Positions 36,580-45,151 of a DNA stretch of 64,000 bases are shown here, piece by piece. This stretch comes from Pseudomonas sp. RIT288 (GTDB taxonomy: Bacteria > Pseudomonadota > Gammaproteobacteria > Pseudomonadales > Pseudomonadaceae): assembly GCF_000631985.1 (NCBI RefSeq), contig NZ_JFYN01000005.1, positions 124,001 to 188,000 on the forward strand, given 5' to 3'. The stretch's first letter is position 1. Every line of letters starts with the position of its first letter. Below the pieces are notes generated by a model. It saw only the letters and a list, made by a program, of their open reading frames with translations. It searched no databases and was not told where the DNA came from. The translations under genes were made by a program, and so were the position numbers.

Positions 36580-37485
36580 ATGAAACGACTTAGCTTGATC
36601 TCAGGCCTGTTCCTGAGCAGTGCCCTGCTGCTTGCAGGATTGGCGCAGGCCGCCGAAAAACCGCTTATTCGCCTCGGCGCCCGGGTCTTCACCGAGCAGA
36701 CCCTGCTCGCCGAAATCACCGCGCAATACCTGCGCGGCAAAGGCTACGACGCGCAGATCACTGGCGGTCTGGGCAGCAACCTGGCCCGCAGCGCCCACGA
36801 AAGCGGACAACTGGACATGCTCTGGGAATACACCGGCGTGTCACTGGTGGCCTACAACCATGTCACCGAAAAACTCGACAGCGAACAGTCCTACGCCCGA
36901 GTCAAAGAACTCGACGCGAAAAAAGGCCTGGTCTGGCTGACCCCGTCTAAATTCAGCAACACCTACGCCCTCGCCCTGCCGAAAAAAATCGCCGAGGAGT
37001 ATCCGCAGATCAACAACATCAGCCAGTTGAACGAAGTCCTGCGCGCCGAAGCCAAGACCAATCATCTGGTGGCGCTGGATACCGAGTTTGCCAACCGCTC
37101 CGACGGTCTGGACGGCATGGTCAAGCTCTACGACATGAACCTCACCCGCAAGAACATCCGGCAGATGGACGCGGGGCTGGTCTACACCGCGCTGCGCAAC
37201 GGCCAGGTGTTTGCCGGTCTGGTCTACACCACCGACGGCCGCCTGAATGCGTTCGGCCTGAAACTGCTGGAAGACGACAAGCACTACTTCCCCGACTACA
37301 CCGCCGCGCCGGTCGTGCGTCAGGCCTACCTCGATGCGCACCCGCAACTGGCCGAGCAACTCAAGCCGCTGGCGCAACTGTTCGACGACGAAACCATGCG
37401 CCAGCTCAACGCGCGGGTCGACGTCGATCATGAGAGCCCGTCGAAAGTCGCCGCCGATTTCCTGCGCCAGCATCCACTCAATTAA
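36580..37485 (+). CDS. Osmoprotectant periplasmic binding protein
   Basis: A 301-aa OpuAC/OsmF-type binding protein with a signal peptide at residues 1-22 (LAQA). The mature part begins EKPLIRLGARVFTEQTLLAE and has the quaternary-ammonium binding layout, including MLWEYTGVSL and DLNTRKN-like DMNLTRKNIRQMD regions. The ligand may be glycine betaine, choline or carnitine; sequence alone does not decide. It lies 21 bp after the first permease gene. Confidence 0.88.
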   Translation: MKRLSLISGLFLSSALLLAGLAQAAEKPLIRLGARVFTEQTLLAEITAQYLRGKGYDAQITGGLGSNLARSAHESGQLDMLWEYTGVSLVAYNHVTEKLDSEQSYARVKELDAKKGLVWLTPSKFSNTYALALPKKIAEEYPQINNISQLNEVLRAEAKTNHLVALDTEFANRSDGLDGMVKLYDMNLTRKNIRQMDAGLVYTALRNGQVFAGLVYTTDGRLNAFGLKLLEDDKHYFPDYTAAPVVRQAYLDAHPQLAEQLKPLAQLFDDETMRQLNARVDVDHESPSKVAADFLRQHPLN

Positions 37486-37497
37486 GGAGGAAAAGTC

Positions 37498-38151
37498 ATG
37501 GAATTTCTGAACGCCTTTTCCCACCTCGACTGGCAGCAGGTGATGCACCTGACCTGGCAGCACATCACTCTGGTCGGCATCGCCGTGACGCTGGCGATTG
37601 TCGTTGGCGTGCCACTGGGCATTCTGATGACGCGCTTCCCGAGCCTCGCCGGCCCTTTGCAGGCCAGCGCCACGGTGCTGCTGACCGTGCCGTCGATTGC
37701 GCTGTTCGGCCTGCTGCTGCCGTTCTACTCCAGGTTCGGCCAGGGCCTCGGGCCAATGCCGGCGATCACCGCGGTGTTCCTTTATTCACTGCTGCCGATC
37801 ATGCGCAATACCTACCTCGCCCTGACCGGCGTCGAACCGGGTATCCGTGAAGCCGCCCGCGGCATCGGCATGACCTTCGGCCAGCGCCTGCGCATGGTCG
37901 AATTGCCGATTGCGGTGCCAGTGATCCTCGCCGGGGTGCGCACCGCCGTAGTGATGAACATCGGCGTAATGACCATCGCCGCGACCATCGGCGCCGGTGG
38001 CCTCGGTGTGCTGATCCTCGCCTCCATCAGCCGCAGCGACATGTCGATGCTGATCGTCGGCGCGCTGCTGGTCAGTCTTCTGGCGATCTTCGCCGACCTT
38101 CTCCTGCAGTGGCTGCAACGTACGCTGACTCCAAAAGGACTCCTCAAATGA
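37498..38151 (+). CDS. Osmoprotectant ABC transporter permease (second)
   Basis: A 217-aa permease, typical size for OpuCB/OpuCD. The EAA motif REAARGIGMTFGQRLRMVEL sits at about residues 116-135, and the C-terminus has IGAGGLGVLILASISR. The ATG at 37498 follows AAGGAGG. Its stop overlaps the ATPase start (ATGA). With the first permease it would form a heterodimeric channel. Confidence 0.9.
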   Translation: MEFLNAFSHLDWQQVMHLTWQHITLVGIAVTLAIVVGVPLGILMTRFPSLAGPLQASATVLLTVPSIALFGLLLPFYSRFGQGLGPMPAITAVFLYSLLPIMRNTYLALTGVEPGIREAARGIGMTFGQRLRMVELPIAVPVILAGVRTAVVMNIGVMTIAATIGAGGLGVLILASISRSDMSMLIVGALLVSLLAIFADLLLQWLQRTLTPKGLLK

Positions 38152-39305
38152 TCGAACTTCAAAACCTCAGCAAGACCTTCCAGAGCAACGGCAAAGATGT
38201 CAAAGCCGTGGACTCGGTGAGCCTGACCGTCAATGAAGGCGAAATCTGTGTGTTCCTCGGGCCATCGGGTTGCGGCAAAAGCACCACGCTGAAAATGATC
38301 AACCGCCTGATCAAGCCGACCTCGGGCAAGATCCTGATCAACGGCGAAGACACCACCGATCTCGACGAAGTCACCCTGCGCCGCAACATCGGCTACGTGA
38401 TCCAGCAGATCGGCCTGTTCCCGAACATGACCATCGAAGAGAACATCGTCGTGGTGCCGAAACTGCTCGGCTGGGACAAACAGAAATGCCACGACCGCGC
38501 CCGCGAACTGATGAGCATGATCAAGCTGGAACCCAAGCAGTATCTGCATCGCTACCCGCGTGAACTGTCCGGCGGCCAGCAACAGCGTATCGGTGTGATC
38601 CGCGCCTTGGCCGCTGATGCGCCACTGTTGCTGATGGACGAGCCGTTCGGTGCGGTCGACCCGATAAACCGCGAGATGATCCAGAACGAGTTCTTCGAGA
38701 TGCAGCGGGCGCTGAACAAGACCGTGATCATGGTCAGCCACGACATCGATGAGGCAATCAAACTCGGCGACAAGATCGCGATCTTCCGCGCCGGCAAACT
38801 GCTGCAGATCGATCACCCGGACACCCTGCTCGCGCACCCGGCAGACGATTTCGTCAGCAACTTTGTCGGCCAGGACAGCACCCTCAAGCGCCTGTTGCTG
38901 GTGAAGGCCGAAGACGCGGCGGACAACGCGCCATCGGTCAGCCCGGAGACTCCGGTGGCCGAGGCGCTGGAATTGATGGACGAGCATGACCGTCGCTACG
39001 TGGTGGTCACCTGTGCCGAGAACAAGGCACTGGGCTATGTGCGTCGTCGCGACCTGCACCGCCAGACCGGTACCTGCGCGCAGTTTCTGCGCGAGTTCAA
39101 CGCCACGGCGGCGTACGACGAACATTTGCGCATCCTGTTGTCGCGCATGTACGAGTTCAATCGTTCGTGGCTACCGGTGATGGATGCCGAGCGGGTATTC
39201 CTCGGCGAGGTGACGCAGGAGTCGATTGCGGCTTACTTGAGCTCGGGTCGCTCGCGCGGGATGAAGACCAATATCGTCTCGCCGGCTGAGGCCGTGGTCG
39301 CCTGA
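38148..39305 (+). CDS. Osmoprotectant ABC transporter ATPase with CBS domains
   Basis: A 385-aa ATPase with Walker A GPSGCGKSTT, Q-loop, signature LSGGQQQRIGVIRA and Walker B LLLMDEPFGAVDP. The C-terminal 260-370 region holds tandem CBS modules (VAEALELMDEHDRRYVVV, then RSWLPVMDAERVFLGEV), the osmosensory and regulatory element of OpuA/OpuC ATPases. The ATG at 38148 overlaps the upstream stop. Having the ATPase last is unlike the opuCABCD order. Confidence 0.9.
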   Translation: MIELQNLSKTFQSNGKDVKAVDSVSLTVNEGEICVFLGPSGCGKSTTLKMINRLIKPTSGKILINGEDTTDLDEVTLRRNIGYVIQQIGLFPNMTIEENIVVVPKLLGWDKQKCHDRARELMSMIKLEPKQYLHRYPRELSGGQQQRIGVIRALAADAPLLLMDEPFGAVDPINREMIQNEFFEMQRALNKTVIMVSHDIDEAIKLGDKIAIFRAGKLLQIDHPDTLLAHPADDFVSNFVGQDSTLKRLLLVKAEDAADNAPSVSPETPVAEALELMDEHDRRYVVVTCAENKALGYVRRRDLHRQTGTCAQFLREFNATAAYDEHLRILLSRMYEFNRSWLPVMDAERVFLGEVTQESIAAYLSSGRSRGMKTNIVSPAEAVVA

Positions 39306-39331
39306 TCGATTAAAAAGTCGAACATCTACCC

Positions 39332-39432
39332 TGTGGCGAGGGAGCTTGCTCCCGCTGGGTCGCGCAGCGGCCCCTCTTTAAAAAAAGCGGGGACTGCTTC
39401 GCAGTCCAGCGGGAGCAAGCTCCCTCGCCACA
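39332..39432. repeat. REPIN of a third type (GGGAGCTTGCTCCC core)
   Basis: TGTGGCGAGGGAGCTTGCTC at the left and its inverted copy ending in CTCCCTCGCCACA, with an inner CGCAGCGGCCCC / GGGGACTGCTTCG region. It follows the ATPase stop and may define the operon end. Confidence 0.88.
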
Positions 39433-39770
39433 TTTTTTTGTGTTTTCAAAGACTGGAAAAAAATATCAACACCGAGGTGAGCTCTGTCACTGCTAAAGCA
39501 CCCGCTACACTTATCAAAATCCCTCTCACACCCGCCTCTCGCCGCCAACGTCGCCGATGTTGCGCCGATCACACTTATCCACTAATTAGTCGACAAAAGC
39601 TGCGAACGTGCAGGTATTTTTAACACTCGAAAATTCTCGGGGAACATCTGTCCGTCATCTCGGTCGGCTACAAAGAGTGATATCCGCGACGCACGTCAGA
39701 AGCGTGCAAAAACGCGACATTTTTAGTTGATCTCAGGCCCCTCACGCCCTAAAGTTCGCGCCGAACGTCC

Positions 39771-39954
39771 ATGCTGGAAACGATCCATCCGGCTCAAGTA
39801 CTGACGACGAGACAGCAAGGCCAAGGGCAGTTACGCCCGTGGCCTTTTTGCTTTCGGCGACATGCCTTGGGAAGTAGGCGAACCAAAGTGGGGATACGGA
39901 GGGCGTTCATTTGCACCCATTGTTTTTACGAGTTTGCCCATAGGAGCTACCAGC
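39771..39954 (+). promoter_or_regulatory. speC leader with terminator-like hairpin and upstream reading frame
   Basis: AAGGCCAAGGGC (39817-39828) pairs with GCCCGTGGCCTT (39835-39846) with one mismatch, followed by TTTGC, a Rho-independent terminator inside the leader about 110 bp before the speC ATG. A short frame starts at ATG 39771 and runs across it past the speC start. This layout suggests attenuation. The preceding 39433-39770 has no gene I can support. Confidence 0.5.
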
Positions 39955-41118
39955 ATGTCGATCCAGGTCGAAGACTATTTCGCGCGCGAAACCTTTCAGA
40001 AAATGAAGGCGTTCGCCGACAAACAGGAAACCCCGTTCGTGGTGATCGACACCGCGATGATCAGCCAGGCCTATGACGACCTGCGCGCCGGTTTCGAATT
40101 CGCCAAGGTCTACTACGCGGTCAAGGCCAACCCGGCTGTCGAGATCATCGACCTGCTCAAAGCGAAAGGCTCGAGCTTCGACATTGCCTCCATCTATGAG
40201 CTGGACAAAGTGCTGAGCCGTGGCGTCAGCCCGGACCAGATCAGCTACGGCAACACCATCAAGAAATCCAAGGACATCCGTTACTTCTTCGAGAAAGGCG
40301 TTCGTCTGTACGCCACCGACTCCGAAGCCGACCTGCGCAACATCGCCAAGGCTGCACCGGGTTCGAAAGTCTATGTGCGCATTCTGACCGAAGGCTCGAC
40401 CACCGCTGACTGGCCGCTGTCGCGCAAGTTCGGCTGCCAGACCGACATGGCCATGGACCTGCTGATCCTTGCACGCGACCTGGGCCTGGTGCCGTACGGC
40501 ATCTCGTTCCACGTTGGTTCGCAGCAGCGCGACATCAGCGTCTGGGACGCGGCGATCGCCAAGGTCAAAGTGATCTTCGAGCGTTTGAAAGAAGAAGACG
40601 GCATTCACTTGAAGCTGATCAACATGGGCGGCGGCTTCCCGGCCAACTACATCACCCGCACCAACAGCCTGGAAACCTACGCCGAAGAGATCATCCGCTT
40701 CCTGAAGGAAGACTTCGGTGATGACCTGCCGGAAATCATTCTGGAGCCGGGCCGTTCGCTGATCGCCAACGCCGGCATCCTGGTCAGCGAAGTGGTACTG
40801 GTTGCACGTAAATCCCGCACCGCCGTCGAACGTTGGGTCTACACCGATGTGGGCAAGTTCTCCGGCCTGATCGAAACCATGGACGAAGCGATCAAGTTCC
40901 CGATCTGGACCGAGAAGAAAGGCGAGATGGAAGAAGTGGTGATCGCCGGCCCGACCTGCGACAGCGCCGACATCATGTATGAGAACTACAAGTACGGGCT
41001 GCCGCTGAACCTGGCCATTGGTGACCGTCTGTACTGGCTGTCGACCGGTGCGTACACCACCAGTTACAGCGCTGTCGAATTCAATGGCTTCCCACCGCTG
41101 AAATCCTTCTACGTGTAA
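39955..41118 (+). CDS. speC: Ornithine decarboxylase (eukaryotic-type, alanine-racemase fold)
   Basis: Makes putrescine from ornithine using pyridoxal phosphate. It is 387 aa, the length I recall for P. aeruginosa SpeC. The PLP lysine is Lys57 (YYAVKANP). Other active-site landmarks are HVGSQ at about 187-190, the EPGR phosphate-binding loop at 264-267 and Cys335 in GPTCDSAD, donated across the dimer. TAGGAG lies 9 bp before the ATG at 39955. It is monocistronic, with a terminator at 41132. Lysine activity is possible in related enzymes. Confidence 0.92.
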   Translation: MSIQVEDYFARETFQKMKAFADKQETPFVVIDTAMISQAYDDLRAGFEFAKVYYAVKANPAVEIIDLLKAKGSSFDIASIYELDKVLSRGVSPDQISYGNTIKKSKDIRYFFEKGVRLYATDSEADLRNIAKAAPGSKVYVRILTEGSTTADWPLSRKFGCQTDMAMDLLILARDLGLVPYGISFHVGSQQRDISVWDAAIAKVKVIFERLKEEDGIHLKLINMGGGFPANYITRTNSLETYAEEIIRFLKEDFGDDLPEIILEPGRSLIANAGILVSEVVLVARKSRTAVERWVYTDVGKFSGLIETMDEAIKFPIWTEKKGEMEEVVIAGPTCDSADIMYENYKYGLPLNLAIGDRLYWLSTGAYTTSYSAVEFNGFPPLKSFYV

Positions 41119-41131
41119 CCCGCTGTAATTT

Positions 41132-41163
41132 AAAAAAGGCCCATGTTTTCATGGGCCTTTTTT
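41132..41163 (+). terminator. Terminator of speC
   Basis: AAAAAAGGCCCATG-TTTT-CATGGGCCTTTTTT, a perfect 14-bp stem with a T tract. The 41164-41375 gap beyond is AT-rich and probably holds the promoter of the toxin-like pair. Confidence 0.95.
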
Positions 41164-41375
41164 ATTTCCTTCGATTATCACTATCGACTATTTAGTTACA
41201 ACGCCGACCGTCTAACCCAGAACAAAACTTAATCAGCGCCGACAATTCGCGCCAATACGAAGCATTTCAAACAATCACAAACAATAACTAACAACCCGTC
41301 ACACTCAATACATGTACTCAACTGCCACTTCGAATTTACCCTGAGGGTTCAAACCACACCTAAAGGGAATTTAAA

Positions 41376-42440
41376 GTGCAACCAAGCCAGAATCCGCTTA
41401 TTACTAAAGATGACGTCAGAAAAATAAAAAACTACGTCTCCGCGACCAAAACATTGCCACGCAATATCGAGGATCTAGAAAAACAATTACAAACAAAACA
41501 GACAGGCATTGTCGGGCTTGAGCTGATCGACATTGTCGAACTCTATATATCGATCATCAATAACGCCAGTTCCTGGGCAGACATCGAATACTCGATGAAA
41601 CGTGTGGCCAGTAGCCTGGCAACTTTTTCGGAGGACCTTGAAAGCTTCGGCCAGGACATTATCAATGCCATCATGACAATGCCGGGCTACGTCAACTATC
41701 TTGGCACCATCGATTCGCTGACCGAGGAAGAAATAAACAAACTTCCGCCATTGGAAATCGGCGAAGAGGAGAAAAATCGCTTTGGCTCCATTCAGGAGGC
41801 GCTGGCGTTCATCGCAAGTTCGATCAACCAGAAAAAACTCAGCAGCCAGGACGTCAGCGAGCGTCTGAAATACTTCAAGTCTGACCTTAACGATAAGGTT
41901 GCCGTCAATATTGGCAAGAAGTTGAAGTTGGCCGGCGATGAGCAAATCAACCAACAGTTGACTGAACTGAACGCGGCGATCGATCTGGCTCAGCAACGTA
42001 TCGATGAAAAGGCCAAGGAAACAGAACCCAACTTTTTCGACCACATTCTTGGTTTTATCGTTGCTATCAACGGCAGCCCGTCAGTTTGGTATCAACATCT
42101 CGAACGTCAACAATCGATATATTTGAAGCCCTTGCTTGATCAACGAGAGTTACTGGCTGCGCAAGTCAAGCAGAAGAATATCCTTGCCGGCACACTCATG
42201 GAATTCCAGGCGGGTCTGGATAGCATGTCGCTCTATGTAGAGGGCGCGATCCAGAGCACTTCGCAACTGGAGACACTCTGGATTTCCATTACCGATTACA
42301 TCAGTTCCTCGCAGAACAAAGTCATGGATATGCACGAGTTTCTGACGCTCAGAAGCTTTGTATCGAGTTTGAACGTTGTTCTGAAAAACTGGAAATCAGT
42401 GCAAATCAACGCAAACCAGCTTATCAGCGCTTTCGACTAA
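41376..42440 (+). CDS. Putative binary alpha-pore-forming toxin subunit A (XaxA/YaxA-like)
   Basis: A 354-aa, almost entirely helical protein with no signal peptide. Long amphipathic helices surround one hydrophobic stretch (residues about 220-232, FFDHILGFIVAIN) that could be the membrane-inserting tip. The C-terminal TDYISSSQNKVMDMHEFLTL ... KNWKSVQINANQLISAFD resembles my recollection of xenorhabdolysin A. It is somewhat shorter than XaxA/YaxA (about 400 aa). The start is GTG 41376 after AAAGGGA. The base composition is clearly more AT-rich than neighbours, suggesting transfer. The family call is by pattern only. Confidence 0.6.
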   Translation: MQPSQNPLITKDDVRKIKNYVSATKTLPRNIEDLEKQLQTKQTGIVGLELIDIVELYISIINNASSWADIEYSMKRVASSLATFSEDLESFGQDIINAIMTMPGYVNYLGTIDSLTEEEINKLPPLEIGEEEKNRFGSIQEALAFIASSINQKKLSSQDVSERLKYFKSDLNDKVAVNIGKKLKLAGDEQINQQLTELNAAIDLAQQRIDEKAKETEPNFFDHILGFIVAINGSPSVWYQHLERQQSIYLKPLLDQRELLAAQVKQKNILAGTLMEFQAGLDSMSLYVEGAIQSTSQLETLWISITDYISSSQNKVMDMHEFLTLRSFVSSLNVVLKNWKSVQINANQLISAFD

Positions 42441-42471
42441 AAATCACTTAACCAACAAGGAAGAATTATCC

Positions 42472-43473
42472 ATGACAACTGTTTCCTATATGCAACCCGA
42501 CTTCTCCCGCCTGCAAGAAAGCCGCGAGGCTATCCGCTATCAGGCAATCGTAGGTTCTGCAAATCTCTATATCAAAGCCCTCAGCGATGAGTTGCTCGGT
42601 TTGAACGCTGCCATCGGTGAACTGGATCTCATGGCTGCCAACACCATCACGTCGGCCATTTCGACACTGGAGACTGACGAACTGCACGAAAACCTGCAAG
42701 CGTTGGGCAATATCAAGGGTGATGATGCCAACGCTGACGTCGAAAAAGCACGCCAAGTGTATTCGCAGATTGTCACGCAACTGATCAAGTTGAGCAGCGA
42801 GCAAATGACCCGCTTGCACTCGTCACTGCACAACGGTGTGTTTGGTGTACAGAGCATCACCATCAGCAATAACCGTTTCAGGCTCGAAGAATTGGCCGCT
42901 GCCAAAACCAGTCTGGACCGCGAATACAGTGCAGAAAGTATCCCACTGGCTCAACTGAAAGACGATGAGGCGGTTCTCAATCTGGCGATCACGGAGTTTG
43001 AAAAGCTGACATTCATTGATCGCGTCAAACCGTTGCTCGCACAACTGAAAGCCATCTTCGGCGGCAAGCCAAAAACCCCTGAAAGTGCAGCACTGGAAGC
43101 CGGACTGATTGTTGCCAACAAGTTTCTTGACGAAGCCAATGAGCTGATCAAGTACAACGACCTGATAAAGGCGCGGCAAATCATTCAGACCCGCCTCGCC
43201 CAGCGTGAGGAGCGTGTGGCCTCCCTGGCAAAACAACTGCGCGAAAACGACGACAAGACCCGCCAGTTGAACGACACGCAAAAGGTTGTGCCGCATCAGC
43301 AAACCTACGTCAGTGAGACCGGCAAACTGACGGACGCGTTATCTGCGTTTCTCGCTGCGGTCATCGCTACGCCGAACGAAGACGTTCAGCTGCATGGTGA
43401 ACGAGTGCTCCAAAACAGCGAGGCCTTGCGCAATTACCTGATCCCGCTACAGGGTCGCTGGTTGCGCGGTTGA
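42472..43473 (+). CDS. Putative binary alpha-pore-forming toxin subunit B (XaxB/YaxB-like)
   Basis: A 333-aa helical, coiled-coil-rich protein lacking a signal peptide, 31 bp after the subunit A-like gene and so probably co-transcribed with it. Heptad-like stretches run through residues 100-190 and 230-275 (ARQIIQTRLAQREERVASLA). Size and order (A then B) fit XaxAB, YaxAB and PaxAB, in which the two subunits co-assemble into pores on host cells. AAGGAAG precedes the ATG. No immunity or export gene is adjacent. Confidence 0.6.
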   Translation: MTTVSYMQPDFSRLQESREAIRYQAIVGSANLYIKALSDELLGLNAAIGELDLMAANTITSAISTLETDELHENLQALGNIKGDDANADVEKARQVYSQIVTQLIKLSSEQMTRLHSSLHNGVFGVQSITISNNRFRLEELAAAKTSLDREYSAESIPLAQLKDDEAVLNLAITEFEKLTFIDRVKPLLAQLKAIFGGKPKTPESAALEAGLIVANKFLDEANELIKYNDLIKARQIIQTRLAQREERVASLAKQLRENDDKTRQLNDTQKVVPHQQTYVSETGKLTDALSAFLAAVIATPNEDVQLHGERVLQNSEALRNYLIPLQGRWLRG

Positions 43474-43490
43474 CTGATGGCGCCTGCCCT

Positions 43491-44267
43491 TCATGACTGA
43501 TGGAGGGCAGGCACCTCGGCGTCGAGGGTCGCCAGGCGCTGACGGTACTCGGCGCCCATGGCGCGTATCTGCGGATGCGCGGATGCCAGCAGCGATTCGC
43601 CGCTGATGCGCAAGAACTTCGCATTGCCAAGCAACAGCGCCTTGCGCAGCCATTGCAGCGCCTCTTCGATTCGCCCCGCTTGGGCCAGAATCGCGGCGTG
43701 ACTGAACTGCCCACGGAAATCGCCGCCCTCGGCGGAGCGTCGATACCAGTCATGTGCCGCTGTCAGATCCCTCGGACACACCCGCCCTTCTTCCAGATAA
43801 CGTCCCAACAGGTTCATTGATTTGGCGTGGCCGGCTTCAGCGGCGCGTCGATACAGGTCCAGTGCCTGAAGTTGATCCTCAGGTATCCCACGCCCGGTAG
43901 CGAGCAGATTGGCCAGGTTGTACATGGCCCAGTCCAGCCCATTATCTGCAGCGACCCGGTAATGCTGCGCGGCAACCGCAGCATTGGCGACACAGCCCCA
44001 ACCATGCTCATGACAACGACCCAGCATGTTGCGCGCCATCAGATGCCCTTGCCCGGCGGCAATGCCAAACCAGCGTAGCGCCAGCGGCTGATCCTGAGCG
44101 ATGCCACGGCCATCGAGCAGGATCTGTCCGAGCAGCGCCTGCGCTTCAACAATGCCCTGGCCGGCTGCAAGCAGAATCGCCTGCGCTGCGCGCGCCGGAC
44201 TTTCTTCGAGCATGGCGCTGAGCTGCGGGCCGTCGAGCACTTCCTCGCGTCGCAGTTGAAAACTCAT
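43491..44267 (-). CDS. Sel1-repeat protein of the piu locus
   Basis: A 258-aa protein of four to six Sel1-like repeats (A-x-x-x-L-G-x-x-x-x-x-G patterns: [56 protein letters not shown]). No signal peptide is seen. Its ATG overlaps the stop of the hydroxylase gene (ATGA), so the two are coupled. It corresponds in order to PA4516 of P. aeruginosa, from memory. The role is unknown; Sel1 repeats mediate protein contacts. Confidence 0.85.
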   Translation of the reverse strand: MSFQLRREEVLDGPQLSAMLEESPARAAQAILLAAGQGIVEAQALLGQILLDGRGIAQDQPLALRWFGIAAGQGHLMARNMLGRCHEHGWGCVANAAVAAQHYRVAADNGLDWAMYNLANLLATGRGIPEDQLQALDLYRRAAEAGHAKSMNLLGRYLEEGRVCPRDLTAAHDWYRRSAEGGDFRGQFSHAAILAQAGRIEEALQWLRKALLLGNAKFLRISGESLLASAHPQIRAMGAEYRQRLATLDAEVPALHQS

Positions 44268-44944
44268 ACCTCGACCCAGCGCCGCAGCAGATTGTGATAG
44301 GTGCCGGTGAGGCGGATCAGCGACGGGTGATCAGGCATGTCCTGGGTGAGCTGCTGGATCGCCCCGTCCATCTCGAACAGCAAGGCGCGCTGGCTGTCTT
44401 CGCGCACCAGGCTTTGCGTCCAGAAGAACGACGCATAACGCGCGCCGCGGGTGACGGCATTGACCTTGTGCAGGCTGGTGCCGGGATACAGCACCATGTC
44501 GCCGGCGGGCAGTTTCACCCGTTGCATGCCGAAAGTGTCCTGGATCTCCAGCTCGCCGCCGTCGTAATCCTCGGGTTCGCTGAAAAACAGTGTGGCCGAC
44601 AGATCGGTGCGCACCCGCTCGATGCTGCCTTTGGGCTGGCGCACGGCGTTGTCGATGTGAAAGTCGAAACTGCCGCCCGCCGTGTAGCAGTTGAGTAACG
44701 GCGGGAATACCTTGTGCGGCAGCGCGGCGGACATGAACAGCGGATTTTTCCACAGCCGTTCGAGCATCGCTGCGCCGATTTCCTTGGCCAGCGGATGGCC
44801 TTCCGGCAGTTGCAGATTGTGCTTGGCCTTCGCCGACTGATAGCCGGCGGTGATCTTGCCATCAGCCCAATCCGCCTGCTCCAGCGCCTCGCGGATGCGC
44901 TGCACTTCTTCTTTGGCGAACAGGCCGGGGATGTGCAGCAACAT
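44264..44944 (-). CDS. piuC: PKHD-type Fe(II)/2-oxoglutarate hydroxylase PiuC
   Basis: A 226-aa dioxygenase of the PiuC/YbiX family. The iron ligands His96 and Asp98 (FHIDNA) and His159 (SLHKVN) are visible, with Arg167 for the 2-oxoglutarate carboxylate. The family is found with catecholate TonB receptors and is assumed to act in iron-siderophore handling. It is divergent from piuA across a 207-bp AT-rich gap, matching the usual piuA/piuC pairing. It starts at ATG 44944. Confidence 0.92.
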   Translation of the reverse strand: MLLHIPGLFAKEEVQRIREALEQADWADGKITAGYQSAKAKHNLQLPEGHPLAKEIGAAMLERLWKNPLFMSAALPHKVFPPLLNCYTAGGSFDFHIDNAVRQPKGSIERVRTDLSATLFFSEPEDYDGGELEIQDTFGMQRVKLPAGDMVLYPGTSLHKVNAVTRGARYASFFWTQSLVREDSQRALLFEMDGAIQQLTQDMPDHPSLIRLTGTYHNLLRRWVEV

Positions 44945-45151
44945 GGCGATCGTACCTGATGGTAAAGGGGTGCCAATGGTATTGATTCTTATTGGCCGTG
45001 TAAAACCCGCACGACGGATGAATCGGCTAAAACCGTAAGGCTAAATTGTAAAGAATGTAAATTCGTCGCGAATAACAATGTTTCGCAATTGATACGAATA
45101 CCCGTTTACCCTATATTCCGCGACCTCAAATCCTTGGGGAGGGGAATAAAA
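44945..45151. promoter_or_regulatory. Divergent piuC/piuA promoter region
   Basis: AT-rich 207-bp gap. TATTGATTCTTATT (about 44978) and GCAATTGATACGAATA (about 45086) resemble degenerate Fur sites, but I see no perfect Fur box. A strong GGGGAGGGG RBS precedes piuA. Iron control is inferred from the genes. Confidence 0.4.

Noticed and set aside
44960..45110. Perfect Fur box between piuC and piuA
   Set aside because: Only degenerate AT-rich matches are visible; kept as a low-confidence region instead.
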